Source of the DNA: Symbiodinium natans
Lineage: Eukaryota > Sar > Dinophyceae > Suessiales > Symbiodiniaceae
Assembly (NCBI GenBank): GCA_905221605.1
Contig: CAJNDS010001990.1
Coordinates: forward strand, 440,001-504,000
DNA length: 64,000 nucleotides
Direction of reading: 5' to 3'
This document shows, in pieces, positions 1-9,096 of the stretch; position 1 is the stretch's first letter; the number at the start of each line of letters is the position of its first letter. The position numbers and the translations under genes were made by a program. The notes below the pieces were generated by a model that was not told where the DNA came from, did no database searches, and saw only the letters and a program-made list of their open reading frames with translations.

Positions 1-5
1 GGTGC

Positions 6-41
<36 letters not shown>

Positions 42-226
42 ATATAAAAATATAAATAAACAGATATATATATATATACATATATGTATGTATGTAGGTA
101 TGTATATATATATATATCTATATATATATATATGTATGCATAATTAATCTATTTATATCGTTAGGGTGTGTAATCTACGATGGATATATGCAGAGATGTT
201 CTATGTTCTGTCGCTATATGCTGTAT

Positions 227-322
227 GATGTGGTATGATATGATATGATATGATATGATATGATATGATATGATATGATATGATATGATATGATATGATA
301 TGATATGATATGATATGATATG
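227..322. repeat. (TGATA)n microsatellite
   Basis: About 18 tandem copies of a 5-mer. It opens a spurious frame encoding HIISY repeats. The first 160 bases are (CT)n and (TA)n simple sequence. Confidence 0.95.
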
Positions 323-482
323 TATATATATATATATTATATACATATAAGGTCCAGGATGGTGCCTAGTTGATTCCTATGGAGCTCACGACCCTTACCC
401 CGACAACCCGAAATGCCGAAGCCCTCGACGCGAGACCTCCCTAAACCCTAAACTCCCTTAAGCCCTAAACTCCCTTAAGCCC

Positions 483-545
483 TAAACTCCCCTAAACCCT
501 AAACCCTAAACCCTAAACCCTAAACCCTAAACCCTAAACCCTAGA
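483..545 (-). repeat. CCCTAAA telomere-like array
   Basis: About eight near-perfect heptamers in C-rich orientation. One of dozens of arrays; the opposite orientation begins 1.5 kb away. Confidence 0.95.
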
Positions 546-602
546 ACCCTAAGCCCATAAGCCCTTCTTTAGCCGACTCGAGGCCCTCTAGGGAGTTAGG
601 TT

Positions 603-668
603 CTAAAATTCCAGGGGGATGAAAATTGACGTTGGGCTGGGAAGGCTGAATGCTCCTTTGATCAGGGG
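603..668 (-). CDS. Candidate terminal exon of S1-domain gene
   Basis: Reads PLIKGAFSLPSP.. for 21 residues to an in-frame TAG at 605-603. The acceptor is CCTAAG, phase 0, agreeing with the preceding island. A second frame through the same island is also open (DQRSIQPSQPNVNF..), so the frame choice depends on the phase match. Confidence 0.4.
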   Translation of the reverse strand, partial: PLIKGAFSLPSPTSIFIPLEF

Positions 669-3600
669 CTTAGGATTAGGGTTTGGGTGTAGGATTTAGG
701 GTTTGCGAGTTAGGCGGTTTCAAGCAGGGCGTCGTGTTGCGTGAGTAGACACTCAAGAAGGGTCGATACTCTGTGCTTGCTCGTGCACTCAGCCCAAGAA
801 CACTTCGAAACCCAAAACCCCTACACCTTCAACCCTAAACCCCTTGGTCTCTGACACCCCAAGACTTTAAGCATGCTTTGAAACAGCTTCACACACAAAA
901 ACTGCCAAGAGGGTGTAGGGTTTAGCGATTGGGTGTTTGGACCATGGGACCATCACTTTCGGGACTCAGGAAACAGCCCAGCTCATCTGTGCCTGGCGGC
1001 CCGTCAACTACCAGGTCACCCATAAAGGAGCGCGGCTTCTCGAAAGGTGTCCTTACGTGAGCTATGGGGCTGAGATTGCATCCCATACTTCGGTGGTAGG
1101 GGTGTAGGGTTTCGGGTTTAGGGGTCAAGGTTTAGGGTTTAGGTTTTAGGGTTTAGGGTTTCGGGCTTAGGGTTTCGGGTTTCGGCCTCACATGGGCTGC
1201 ATCGACTACAAGCACTCACGCAGCAGGCTTTTAACTTATTGCTGTGTATTTGCTTCATGGTCTTGCTCGTGCTGCCAAAATGGACACCCACTATCCGTCC
1301 ACCAGTCTATCTATCTATGTCACGATATATATATATATACATACATATACATATATATATATATATATATTATATCTATGCATTTTTACATAGATATATA
1401 CGCATGCACTCATCATGTACACCTACCAAAAACTGCAGACACCAACTAAATGAAGCCGGGCAGGGTGTGCCTGAACGACGCCACACAAAACCAAACATAG
1501 ACCCTGAACCCTTAGCGCTGAACCCTGAACCCTGAACCCTGAACCCTAAACCCTAAACCCTCAACCGTAAACCCTAAATCCTACACCGCTCAGCGCAAAA
1601 AATCCGAAACGCCACACGCAGACCAGAGACCTCCTGCAAGAACCCAGACCCCTGGGAGGATCCACAAAGTATAGATGCCCTTAAGGTTTCCTAAGCTCAA
1701 TCCCTAAGCTGCCTAAGCCCGCAAAGCGCTACGTCTTTTTGCAACCCCCCAAAACCACGACGCCCGGGGGGCAGCCCTTGTACGCCCCAAATACTAAAGT
1801 CCATCCCTAAACCCTAAACCCTAAGCCCTAAGCCCTAAACCCTAAACCCTAAACCCTAAACCCTAAACCCTAAACCCTAAACCCTAAAGTCCAGTCCATA
1901 GGGACACCGAGAAATGGCGGAAACTCCCCGAACCCTTCAGCCGCAGAGTGTCAGGGTCACCTCAAAGCGACCCGTCCGCCAATGCTGGACGCTCACATAC
2001 ACCACCACCTCAACTGGTTTAGGGTTTAGGGTTTAGGGTTTAGGGTTTAGGGTTTAGGGTTTAGGGCTGATCATGGAGCTTCCGGGCAAAGGGTGTAGGG
2101 CGACTGGAAGCCCCTAGTTCAACAGCCCATTGGTTCTGGGTTTCGGGAGCTAAACAATGAGACATGGCCCTCAAGAGCAGTCAAGCCGCAGGATCTCCCA
2201 CTTTCAGCTTGACCTGCAAGTTTATGGCTTGGGGTTGCCGGGGCTCAGTGTTCAAGGGATGAAGACTCGTACCCCTAAGGTTGTACCCCCAAAGGTTCCC
2301 CTTAGTATACTCCTTATACGGCCCTTTTCTTCCCTTCGGGATCCTTGAAAATGGCAGAACCTCTAGAAGTGTTTCTACTTGGAGGTTCATCTTAAAAAGG
2401 GTCGAACCCTAGAAGTGTTCTACCTGGAGGTTCATGGGTACTTCTAGGTAAGTATATAAGCAGGGTATCTATGGTTCAAACTTTATTTCGGGTTCTTGTT
2501 ACCCTGCCTCTAAGTACCCATGAACCTCCAAGTAGGCTCCCAGGGTCTCCGGTTCAAAGGTTTGGTGACTGTGGGGTTCTAGAGATCTAGGTCTCTGGGG
2601 CTCGACGGCTAGAGGCTCTAAATCTGAGTGGCTGAGTTCATAAGACCCCAAAAGTGTACACTTTCAGTTCTATAGGGGATTATGGTATCCCAAAAGGTGT
2701 AAAGTGTACTCACTCAGCTACTAAGAAATTTAGGGTAGGGTTCTAGCGTTTTCGGTGGTAGCCTTGTGCATCTAGAACAGCAAAGGGGTGACGCGCCACA
2801 CCCCATAAAGCACATGTCGACCCTCAACCCTAACACTCTAAACAAAAAAAACTAACACCCTAACCCTGAAGCAGTAAATCCTACAACCCCAAAACCTACA
2901 CCCGTAAACCCTAAAGCCCTAACCCCCTCAAGCCCCAAACCCTTAAAGCATTGAACCCTAAAGCCCTAAACCCTAAACCCAAAAAGCCTGAACCCTAAAA
3001 GCCCAAGCCCTAAAGCCCCAAACCCTAAACCATGAAGCCCCAAGACCTCAAACCCTAAACCTTGGAACCCTAAACAGTAAGACCCCAAGCCCCAAAAAGC
3101 CCTAAACCCTAAAACCCTAGACATTAAAACGCCTGAAGCCCTCAAACGCCCTAAACCCGAAAACCCTAAACAGAAAAATATCATAAACAAAACAACTAAA
3201 GCTCTAAACCCTAAAGCCCTAAACTGTAAATATCCCGGCACCCTGAAAAGGTTTAGGGTTTAGGGCTTAGGGGATAGGGTTAGGGTTTAGGGTTTAGGGT
3301 TTAGGGTTTAGAGTTTAGGGTTTAGGGTTTAGGGTTTAGGGTTTAGGTTTAGGGTTTAGGGTTTAGGGTTTAGGGTTTAGGGTTGAGGCTTCCAGCCAGT
3401 CGCCTCTGTTGGCAAAAGCCGGTTGGGAAGGAAACCTCTGCGCTCGAAGCCGATGTCCACGAACACCCCAAAGGACGCCACAGAGGCCCTCAGGCTTTTA
3501 GGGCTTTGAGGGCCTTACCAGGATGGGCTATTAGGCCCTATAACCCCCATAAACAGCCCTATAAAGGCCCTTTCTTAAGGGTTATAGGGTCTAATAGCCC

Positions 3601-6555
3601 GTCCTGGTAAGGCTAGGCTGCCCAGTAACCAAGGCTTAAAAAGAGGTGCCCTTTTTTGCCTAAAGGGGTTCATAAGGGAACCTAAGCCCGTTCAAGGGAG
3701 TTCAGGGAGTCTAGGCATCGCGGTTTGGGGAGGTCCGAAAAGAAAAGCCCCAAAGCAAACACTGAACCCTAAACCCTAAACACCCTAAACCCTAAACCCT
3801 AAACACCTTAAACCCTAAACACCCTAAACACCCTAAACCCTAAACACCCTACACCCTACACCCTAAACCCTGAAGCTTCAGACGGCATACAACCCATACA
3901 AAAGCCCTGATTCGCAGGTACAGTGCAATTCCGAGAGCCGGGGCTTGAACACCGCCACATCGAGAAAGGTTTAGGGTTTAGGGTTTTACAAGGGTCTGGG
4001 ACTTAGGGTTTAGGGTTTAGGGTGTTTAGGGTTTAGGGTTTAGGGTTTAGGCGTTAGGGTTTAGGGTTTAGGGTTTAGGGAAACTGCAATACTTGGAGGA
4101 TCCGGGGACTTAGTAGTAGCTAGGGTTCGTAAGTAGGCTAACCCCACTTACGGTTCTTTACCCGTACCTATAGCTGTCGATTGTAGCTCGTAAGCCAAGA
4201 TCCCAACTCTCCAAGTGCTACCCACAAGGACCTGCTATCTCTTCAAGCTAAGCCAAGATCCTGCGCTGTGACGTGGCCCGAAACCCTAAACCTGAACCCT
4301 GAACCCTGAACCCTGAACCCTGAACCCTTAACCCTAAACCCTAAACCCTAAACCCTAACGACCACCAGCCTTTAATAAACAACCTGAACCCTAAACCCTA
4401 AACCCTAAACCCTAAACCCTAAACCCTAAACCCTAAACCCTCTGAAGCTACTCCCCCAAGGCCGTGGCACAACGCCCTCGTAGGGATGCCGGCCATCGCA
4501 GATCAACTTCTCAAGCCGCTGCGAGGGCTTCGGCTTCTTCCTCGTGTAGATGTTTTACAGCTTATGGTTGAGGGTTTGATTGATTAGGGTTTAGGGTTTA
4601 GGGTGTTTAGAGTGTTTAGGGCGTTTAGGGTTTTTCAGGGTTTAAGGGGTTTGTTAAGGGTTTATAGGGTTTATAGGGTTTATCGGGTTTATTGGGTTTA
4701 TAGGGTTTAAAGGGTTTTATTGGGTTTATAGGGTTTAGGGTGGAGTGTGTAGGGTTTAGGGTTTAGGGAGGGTTAAGGCCTGGGTGATAGAAAGTTTACG
4801 GATCGTTGGGGCTTCAGATCAGTACAGATGGCTCGGAACCTGGTGCGCAGCATATGCCGTTGCCTTCTCTCAAGAGCATACTGCCAGTCTTGAGGATTGT
4901 GTTGACGTGCAACTTTACTCTGCGTGTCCGGTGAAATTCATGGTGGGCCATGCTGGATGGCAAACCTACGTCCCAAAACCAGCGCGCACTGCCTGCGATC
5001 GCCACCTTGACTTACTGGCCCAAAACCCAAGGAAATAAAAGTTGAAACTTTCAGAGTAAACTACTTTATAAGAAGCCCAAAAGTTGAAAAGTTGGGTTTT
5101 GAGCCAGTAAGCATGTTGGCTTCGGCCTCAGCTACTCACCTGGCCAGGCCACGTTCCGCTGATGATTCGCGGTCATGACAAGCTGTCATCCATCCAGACA
5201 GTGCATGCTTGCTCGGTGGGTGGGTGGGTGGGGGGGGGGGGGTGGGTGGGGGGGGGTGGGGGGGGGTGGGGTGGGGGTGGGTGGTGGGGGGTGGGTGGGG
5301 GGTGGGTGGTGGGGGGGGTGGGGTGGGTGTGGGGGTGCGGGGGGATGACCGTGATGCGTAGAACCTTGCATCCAAGAATCCGCAAGCTCAGGTTTATCTT
5401 TCTGGTATCTCCACTCTTGCTTGTGATGTAGACCTCAGTGGTTTCGTTTGAGGCCTTAGGGGGCTTCGGTTGAAGTAGCAGCCCCCAAAGCCTAAGCCTA
5501 CTATGCACAGAATCAAGGCCTAAGCCTTCACGGCATTCGGAGCCTGGGAGCCTTGTGCCACCCACGCCTCATAGGGTTAGAGGGTTTGTAGGGTTTGGGG
5601 TTTCGAACCATGAACCTTGCCTTGTGTTTGCGTGAGATAACCGTCGGTTGATAGTTCAGGGCTGAGAGTTTGGAGATTACGTAGGGCTTAGGGTTTAAGG
5701 ATTGGGGTTGAGGGCTTATGTGTAGGGCCATTAAAGCAACACCTGTAAAACCTACAGCTGAACTACGGAACCCTAACGTTGAAATCAAAAAAATAAAAGA
5801 ATAAGGGTGCCTTTGTGGCCTTCATGGAGTTTTACCACAGGAACCTAAGCCCCAAGAAGGGACTAGCGGTACCACTGGACATCATCGCTTCTGGTGCTAA
5901 GGAGCTGTCACCGGCATGCCCGGGCGAAGGTCTGGAACTGGCTCGCCACCAACATCCTCACTTGTCCAAGAAAAGTTTAACACTGCAGTTGCCTTACTTG
6001 CAACCCCACTTAGGCTTACCCAAAGCCCCACTTAAAGCTGCCCATGAACCTCGAAGTACATCGTTCGCCAGGCTCAGTTCGGAGCCCTGCGCTCCTACAT
6101 GCTCAACGGAAGCAACTGTGAGGCTTTCGCAACTCAACCCTGAGCCCAGAATCAAGTTTAGGGTTTAGGGTTTAGGGTTTAGGGTTTAGGGTTTAGGGTT
6201 TAGGGTTTAGGGTTTAGGGTTTAGGGTTTAGGGTTTAGGGTTTAGGGTTTAGGGTTTAGGACCTAAACCCTGGAATCCCGCTCCTCCGGCTTCATGAAGT
6301 CCGTGACCGGGACCAGGCCTTTCTGTTGCTTGCTGAGGGCCACCAGAACACCGAAGTCTTTCTCCGATATCCTGGGAGATTTTGGGGTTAGGGTTTAGGG
6401 TTTAGGGTTTAGGGTTTAGGGTTTTTAGGGTTTAGGGGTTTAGGGTGTAGGGAATGTAATTAGAGCTGAGGGTTCAGAGTTTTAGGGTGAGCGAAATGTG
6501 CGATGGCGAACATGCTGTTTTAGTGCTGGCAGGGGTCGTCAATAACTTTGCAGTT
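603..6555 (-). CDS. Twelve-exon S1 RNA-binding domain protein gene (3' part)
   Basis: Gene model built from islands read on the minus strand: 6555-6527, 6371-6269, 5454-5365, 4919-4813, 4540-4463, 3488-3404, 2213-2187, 2008-1942, 1633-1597, 1051-943, 787-722, 668-603. Summed length is 864 nt (288 codons including a TAG stop) and all 11 junctions keep frame. Two S1 (OB-fold, RNA-binding) domains are visible. The first has ISEKDFGVLVAL then KGLVPVTDF, later KINLSLR. The second has YEGVVPR then FGVFVDIG, GFLPNRLLP, LKVGDPA and VVVYVSV..RFEVTLTL. A basic helical linker (QYALERRQRHMLRTRFRA) lies between them. S1 proteins act in translation, RNA processing or organelle ribosomes; which applies here cannot be told. 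Donors: 7 GC, 3 GT, 1 GA; acceptors AG, mostly AG|G. Introns hold telomere-like repeats. The 5' end lies above 6555 and is not resolved. The last four exons rest on weaker evidence than the S1 exons. Confidence 0.7.
722..787 (-). CDS. Exon of S1-domain gene (C-terminal region)
   Basis: Acceptor CTGAG| then 22 codons with C/G-rich third positions (CTSKHRVSTLLECLLTQH..). It ends CTT|GA, a GA donor of the kind reported in dinoflagellates. Phase 0 at both ends fits both neighbours. Confidence 0.5.
943..1051 (-). CDS. Exon of S1-domain gene (C-terminal region)
   Basis: 109 nt between GTAAG|G and ATG|GT. It reads TPFEKPRSFMGDLVVDGPPG and on to PESDGPM without a stop, with strong GC3. One leading base completes a codon split with the 1633-1597 island. 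It lies beyond the second S1 domain; no family recognised. Confidence 0.55.
1597..1633 (-). CDS. Small candidate exon of S1-domain gene
   Basis: 37 nt with acceptor TTCTTGCAG| and a GC donor. It bridges phase 1 after 1942 to the 1051 island (GLWSACGVSDF). This is the weakest link of the chain: short, and another frame is open. Confidence 0.35.
1942..2008 (-). CDS. Exon: end of second S1 domain
   Basis: Acceptor GTTGAG|GTG, donor G|GC. Reads VVVYVSVQHWRTGRFEVTLT, matching the last beta strands of an S1 domain (V.V.V..V....GR..LTL). It joins in phase 0 to LKVGDPA from 2213-2187, giving the usual S1 order LKVGD then VxVxV. Confidence 0.7.
2187..2213 (-). CDS. 27-nt exon: LKVGD segment of S1 domain
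   Basis: Exactly nine codons (VKLKVGDPA) between TTGCAG| and |GC. LKVGD before the penultimate strand is a hallmark of S1 domains. Phase 0 on both sides. Too short to be seen as an ORF; found by the domain logic. Confidence 0.65.
2406..2540. repeat. Inverted repeat, member of a dispersed family
   Basis: Arms near 2428-2456 and 2510-2537 (CTACxTGGAGGTTCATGGGT.. and its complement) differ at about three positions. The inner part (ATGGTTCAAACTTTATTTCGGG) recurs diverged at 23525-23592. Likely a small foldback transposon. Confidence 0.7.
3248..3385 (+). repeat. TTTAGGG telomere-like array
   Basis: About 19 heptamers with a few variants. It lies in the intron directly downstream of the S1 core exon on the minus strand. 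Confidence 0.95.
3404..3488 (-). CDS. Exon: core of second S1 domain
   Basis: Acceptor CTGAG|G, donor GAG|GC. Reads ASVASFGVFVDIGFERRGFL then PNRLLPTE. FGVFVDIG followed by GFLP is the diagnostic S1 core. The single leading G completes CG|G after the 4463 donor. The opposite strand is also open but lacks any family signature. Confidence 0.75.
3513..3612. mobile_element. Foldback element, 34-bp arms
   Basis: Arms 3513-3546 and 3579-3612 are complementary over 34 bases with two mismatches, separated by 32 bases. MITE-like hairpin; no coding capacity. Confidence 0.8.
3918..3968 (+). CDS. Plus-strand candidate exon nested in S1 gene
   Basis: Acceptor TTCGCAG|, donor G|GTTTAGGG directly in a telomere-like array. 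Reads TVQFREPGLEHRHIEK (one frame) or VQCNSESRGLNTATSRK (another). Orientation is set by the splice motifs. Confidence 0.4.
4463..4540 (-). CDS. Exon: start of second S1 domain
   Basis: Acceptor CACGAG|G, donor CCACG|GC. Reads KKPKPSQRLEKLICDGRHPY then EGVVPR. The G.xYEGVV pattern is how S1 domains open. It joins in frame at both ends (CTG AA|G AAG; CG|G GCC). Confidence 0.7.
4813..4919 (-). CDS. Exon: basic linker between the two S1 domains
   Basis: 107 nt, acceptor ACGCAG|, donor AA|GC. Reads SKVARQHNPQDWQYALERRQ then RHMLRTRFRAICTDL; Arg-rich and helical. A long plus-strand frame over the same bases (to 5038) runs into a MITE and is taken as shadow. Start could be shifted a few bases. Confidence 0.6.
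5011..5111. mobile_element. MITE copy 1, 101 bp, 20-bp terminal inverted repeats
   Basis: Begins CTTACTGGCCCAAAACCCAA and ends with its complement (one mismatch). A second copy of the same length is at 14691-14791. No clear target duplication at this copy. Confidence 0.85.
5218..5342. repeat. G-rich low-complexity tract
   Basis: Runs of 3-10 G separated by single T; could form G-quadruplexes. Pro/His-rich frames on the minus strand here are not genes. Confidence 0.9.
5365..5454 (-). CDS. Exon: end of first S1 domain
   Basis: Acceptor CCTAAG|, donor AAG|GTTCT; 30 codons. Reads TEVYITSKSGDTRKINLSLR, the closing strands of an S1 domain. Phase 0 on both sides. Confidence 0.65.
5930..6122 (+). 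CDS. Two-exon plus-strand fragment nested in S1 gene intron
   Basis: Exons 5930-5974 (CGAAG|G .. AAA|GTTTAA) and 6057-6122 (CGAAG| .. GAG|GC) join in phase 0 and read VWNWLATNILTCPRK then YIVRQAQFGALRSYMLNGSN. GC3 is high and minus-strand frames of the second exon contain stops. Family not recognised. It sits between S1 exons at 5454 and 6269, so it is either a nested gene or a captured fragment. Confidence 0.5.
6156..6260 (+). repeat. TTTAGGG array, about 15 units
   Basis: Perfect heptamers; a long uninterrupted array in the intron between the two parts of the first S1 domain. Confidence 0.95.
6269..6371 (-). CDS. Exon: core of first S1 domain
   Basis: Acceptor CTCCCAG|G, donor AGG|GTTTAGG. 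Reads ISEKDFGVLVALSKQQKGLV then PVTDFMKPEERDSR, matching the S1 core FGxxVxL..KGLVPxxxF. The donor GT lies inside a TTTAGG motif. Confidence 0.75.
6527..6555 (-). CDS. Small exon before first S1 core
   Basis: 29 nt between TTGAG| and CCA|GC, reading NCKVIDDPC. The split codon CA|G joins in frame to ISEKDFGV, where S1 domains carry a short hydrophobic strand. Confidence 0.5.
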
Positions 6556-6926
6556 CTCAATAGAGAACAAAGACAGCTGGGTAATTGTGTTCCCTACAGA
6601 TAGCTAAATACATAAATAAATATACATATATATATATACAAAGATAAATAAACATATAAAATTTAAAAAACTATGAGGAACTAACGCCCTCTCCTACTTC
6701 TGAGGGCGGCACAGGACAAAGACGCTCCTACTGCTGCTGGCGGCACCAAAGTCCCAGGACTTGGAGCACAAGACTGTTAGCAACGGAGCATCCCTTAATC
6801 CTAAACCTTTAACCCTAGAGGCTCCGAAGCAAGACAGTCCTTGGATCATCAACCCCCCAACATCCCCTATAAACCCAAAATTCACGTAACAAAGCCTAAA
6901 CTCTAAAGCCTAAACCCTAAACCCTA

Positions 6927-7360
6927 GCTCACAACAGTCCTTTCCCAAGCCACGAGGATGAGCTTCCAGAGCGCACCCTGAACCGAAATTCCCCTAAAGC
7001 CCCTAAACACTGCCTGAACACTTAGGGTTTAGGGTTTAGGGTCTGCCAGTACTTTTTGCCCCGGCACACGACGCCCTGCTGCGGGGTGATACCTTGGCAG
7101 CCCAGCAACCACATTTGGGTTTAGGTTTTAGGGTGCCCTTCTGGTTGGTTACTTTATAGTCAATAGGACCTTGAACCCCAAAAATGGCGCAAAAGGGTAT
7201 CACTGGGCTGCCCCAATACCATTAAAACCCAAAAAACAACCAGGAAAACCAGAAAAAAACAAAAACAAACCTCAGCTACCAAGATACCGTCGGCATGGAG
7301 CTTCGTCCAGGGAATGCGCTCTGGAAGCTCATCCTCGTGGCTTGGGAAAGGACTGCTGTG
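6927..7360. repeat. Inverted duplication of an exon-like segment
   Basis: About 40 bases at 6940-6985 recur reverse-complemented at 7310-7358. The plus-strand copy reads MELRPGNALWKLILVAWE before GAAAG|G. One may be the source and the other a captured copy. Confidence 0.6.
7084..7131 (-). CDS. Candidate upstream exon (S1 gene or separate)
   Basis: Minus-strand island after GCCAAG|GT reads ITPQQGVVCRGKKYWQ. The QGVV..G pattern would suit the start of an S1 domain, but no donor gives a phase that fits the 6555 exon, so it is unattached. Confidence 0.3.
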
Positions 7361-8046
7361 AGGGGGTCTAGGGTTTAGGGGTTTAGTGTTTTTTTATTTT
7401 TATGTGGATTCTGGGCTTAAGGTGTTTTAGGTGATTTTTGTTCTTTTTGTTGGGGGGGGTTGAGGCTATTTGGGGTTTAGGGTTTTGGGGTTTCGGGGCT
7501 TAGGGCAGCAACACAACAGGTAAGCGCGAAGGACTAGAGGGTTCATAATGTTTCAATGAGCTTCAGGTTTTTGGGACAAAACCCAAACACTAAACCCTAC
7601 ACACTAACCTCTAGGGTTTCCGGATTTTTGAATGCCAGGGATGTGGCCTGGCGCTTTCAGAGCTGCATGGGTTCAGGGCTTGAGGGTTGTGGGAGTTCTG
7701 CCCCTAAGCCCTAGAACCTAAACCCTAAACCCTAAATCCTAAACCCGAAACCCGAGACCCTAAACTCTAAACCCTAGACCCTACACGGGCCTTGGTCCTG
7801 GGCCTCAGGGTATAGGGTTTAGGGGTTTAGGATTTAGGGTTTAAGGTTCGGGGTTTAGGATTGAGGGATTGGGTTTAGGGTTGAAGGTTTGGGGTTTGGG
7901 GTTTAGGGTTTAGGGTTTAGGATTTAGGGTTTAGGGTTTAGGGTTTAGGGTTCGGGTTTGGGGTTTAGGGTTTAGGGGCTTCGATTCGGCCACGCGGCCG
8001 TCAGGCCGCTTCGATCTGGAAGATACAGCCTGGCCGGTCCTTGGCG

Positions 8047-8136
8047 GTTTAGGGTTTAGGGTTTAGGGTTTAGGGTTTAGGGTTTAGGGTTTAGGGTTTA
8101 GGGTTTAGGGTTTAGGGTTTAGGGTTTAGGGTTTAG
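8047..8136 (+). repeat. TTTAGGG array
   Basis: About 13 perfect units. The facing C-rich array starts at 8264, with one minus-strand exon between them. Confidence 0.95.
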
Positions 8137-8198
8137 GAATACTACTTGCTGAAAGAGAAAGGTTGCTCGAGACCACTCACAGCTTTGTTAGCAGCCAC

Positions 8199-8253
8199 CT
8201 TTCGAGTGCCAAGCTTTCGTCCCCATTGGGGACTCGTCAGAGGGCTTGGACAG
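8199..8253 (-). CDS. Candidate exon
   Basis: Acceptor CATTTTCAG|, donor G|GTGGC. Reads LSKPSDESPMGTKAWHSK. Flanked by telomere-like arrays in opposite orientations. Family unknown. Confidence 0.45.
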
Positions 8254-8263
8254 CTGAAAATGC

Positions 8264-8342
8264 TAAACCCTAAACCCTAAACCCTAAACCCTAAACCCTA
8301 AACCCTAAACCCTAAACCCTAAACCCTAAACCCTAAACCCTA
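8264..8342 (-). repeat. CCCTAAA array
   Basis: About 11 units, C-rich on the given strand. Confidence 0.95.
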
Positions 8343-8484
8343 AGCCCTAAGCCCTAAACCCTAAACCCTAAACCCTGTTTAACGATATGTGCATACACGC
8401 CTCAACTTAATGAACAGGATGCATGCACTTCGGATGAAGCTGACAGGCAATATGTTTTTCAATCCCACCCTCAGCCACGCCTGC

Positions 8485-8558
8485 GAGTGAAGAAAACTCC
8501 GAGTTTCCTGGTATCTGCGCCGAAAGAGATTCCGGCGAACAGTCCAACAAGTGCCAAG
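8485..8558 (-). CDS. Candidate exon with hydrophobic segment
   Basis: Acceptor TTTGTTACAG|, donor C|GC. Reads LALVGLFAGISFGADTRKLG then VFFT, a probable membrane or signal segment. A different, longer ATG frame of the same strand is less convincing. Phase does not fit the 8253 island. Confidence 0.45.
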
Positions 8559-8751
8559 CTGTAACAAAGTCAAGCCCGAAACCCGGTTTGGGGTTTAGGG
8601 AAAAACCCGAAACCCCTATACCAGAAAGCTAACCCTAAACCCTAAACTCTCAGCCCTAAACAGAAAATCCGAAAATCCTAAACCAGAGCTAGCCCTAAAC
8701 CCTAAACTCCCAGCCCTAAACCCGAAACCTGAAGGCTCGACTCTGCTCCAG

Positions 8752-8844
8752 GTATCCTCCGGGCTCATGGCTCAAGGACACCAGGAGCCGGTGACCCCAA
8801 GCACTGCGCCACCTCTGGATGCCTCACTCATGAGGATTCAGGGG
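8752..8844 (+). CDS. Candidate exon
   Basis: Acceptor TGCTCCAG|, possible donor GGG|GTTAGG. Reads VSSGLMAQGHQEPVTPSTAP then PLDASLMRIQ, a disordered-type composition. Confidence 0.45.
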
Positions 8845-9049
8845 GTTAGGGTTTAGGGTTTAGGGGTTAGGGTTTAGGGTGTAGTGTTTACTGTTTAGGG
8901 TTTAGGGTTTAGGGTTTAGGATGTAGGGTTTAGGGGTTTAGAACCCTGCAACTCCAAACCCCAAAAGCCCTAAACCCTAAAACCCTAAACCCAAAAACAA
9001 CCAAAAAAAAAAACAAGCCCTTCATTTGGGGTTCGTGGGGCCGGCCTAG

Positions 9050-9096
9050 ATGCCAACTTCTGCAAGTGGTTCAACGCTGGGACCTCCCCCGCTAAG
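9050..9096 (+). CDS. Candidate exon
   Basis: Acceptor CCTAG|, donor AAG|GC. Reads ANFCKWFNAGTSPAK with almost only C/G third positions. Confidence 0.45.

Noticed and set aside
4784-5038. 84-codon plus-strand ORF
   Set aside because: Its end is a MITE terminus and the opposite strand carries an S1-gene exon joined in frame on both sides.
5136-5565. Pro/His and Gly-rich frames
   Set aside because: They cross a G-run tract; only the distal minus-strand part (5365-5454) is kept, as an S1 exon.
6700-6790. Plus-strand exon (DKDAPTAAGGTKVPGLGAQD)
   Set aside because: Both strands open, the composition is low in information and no phase match was found.
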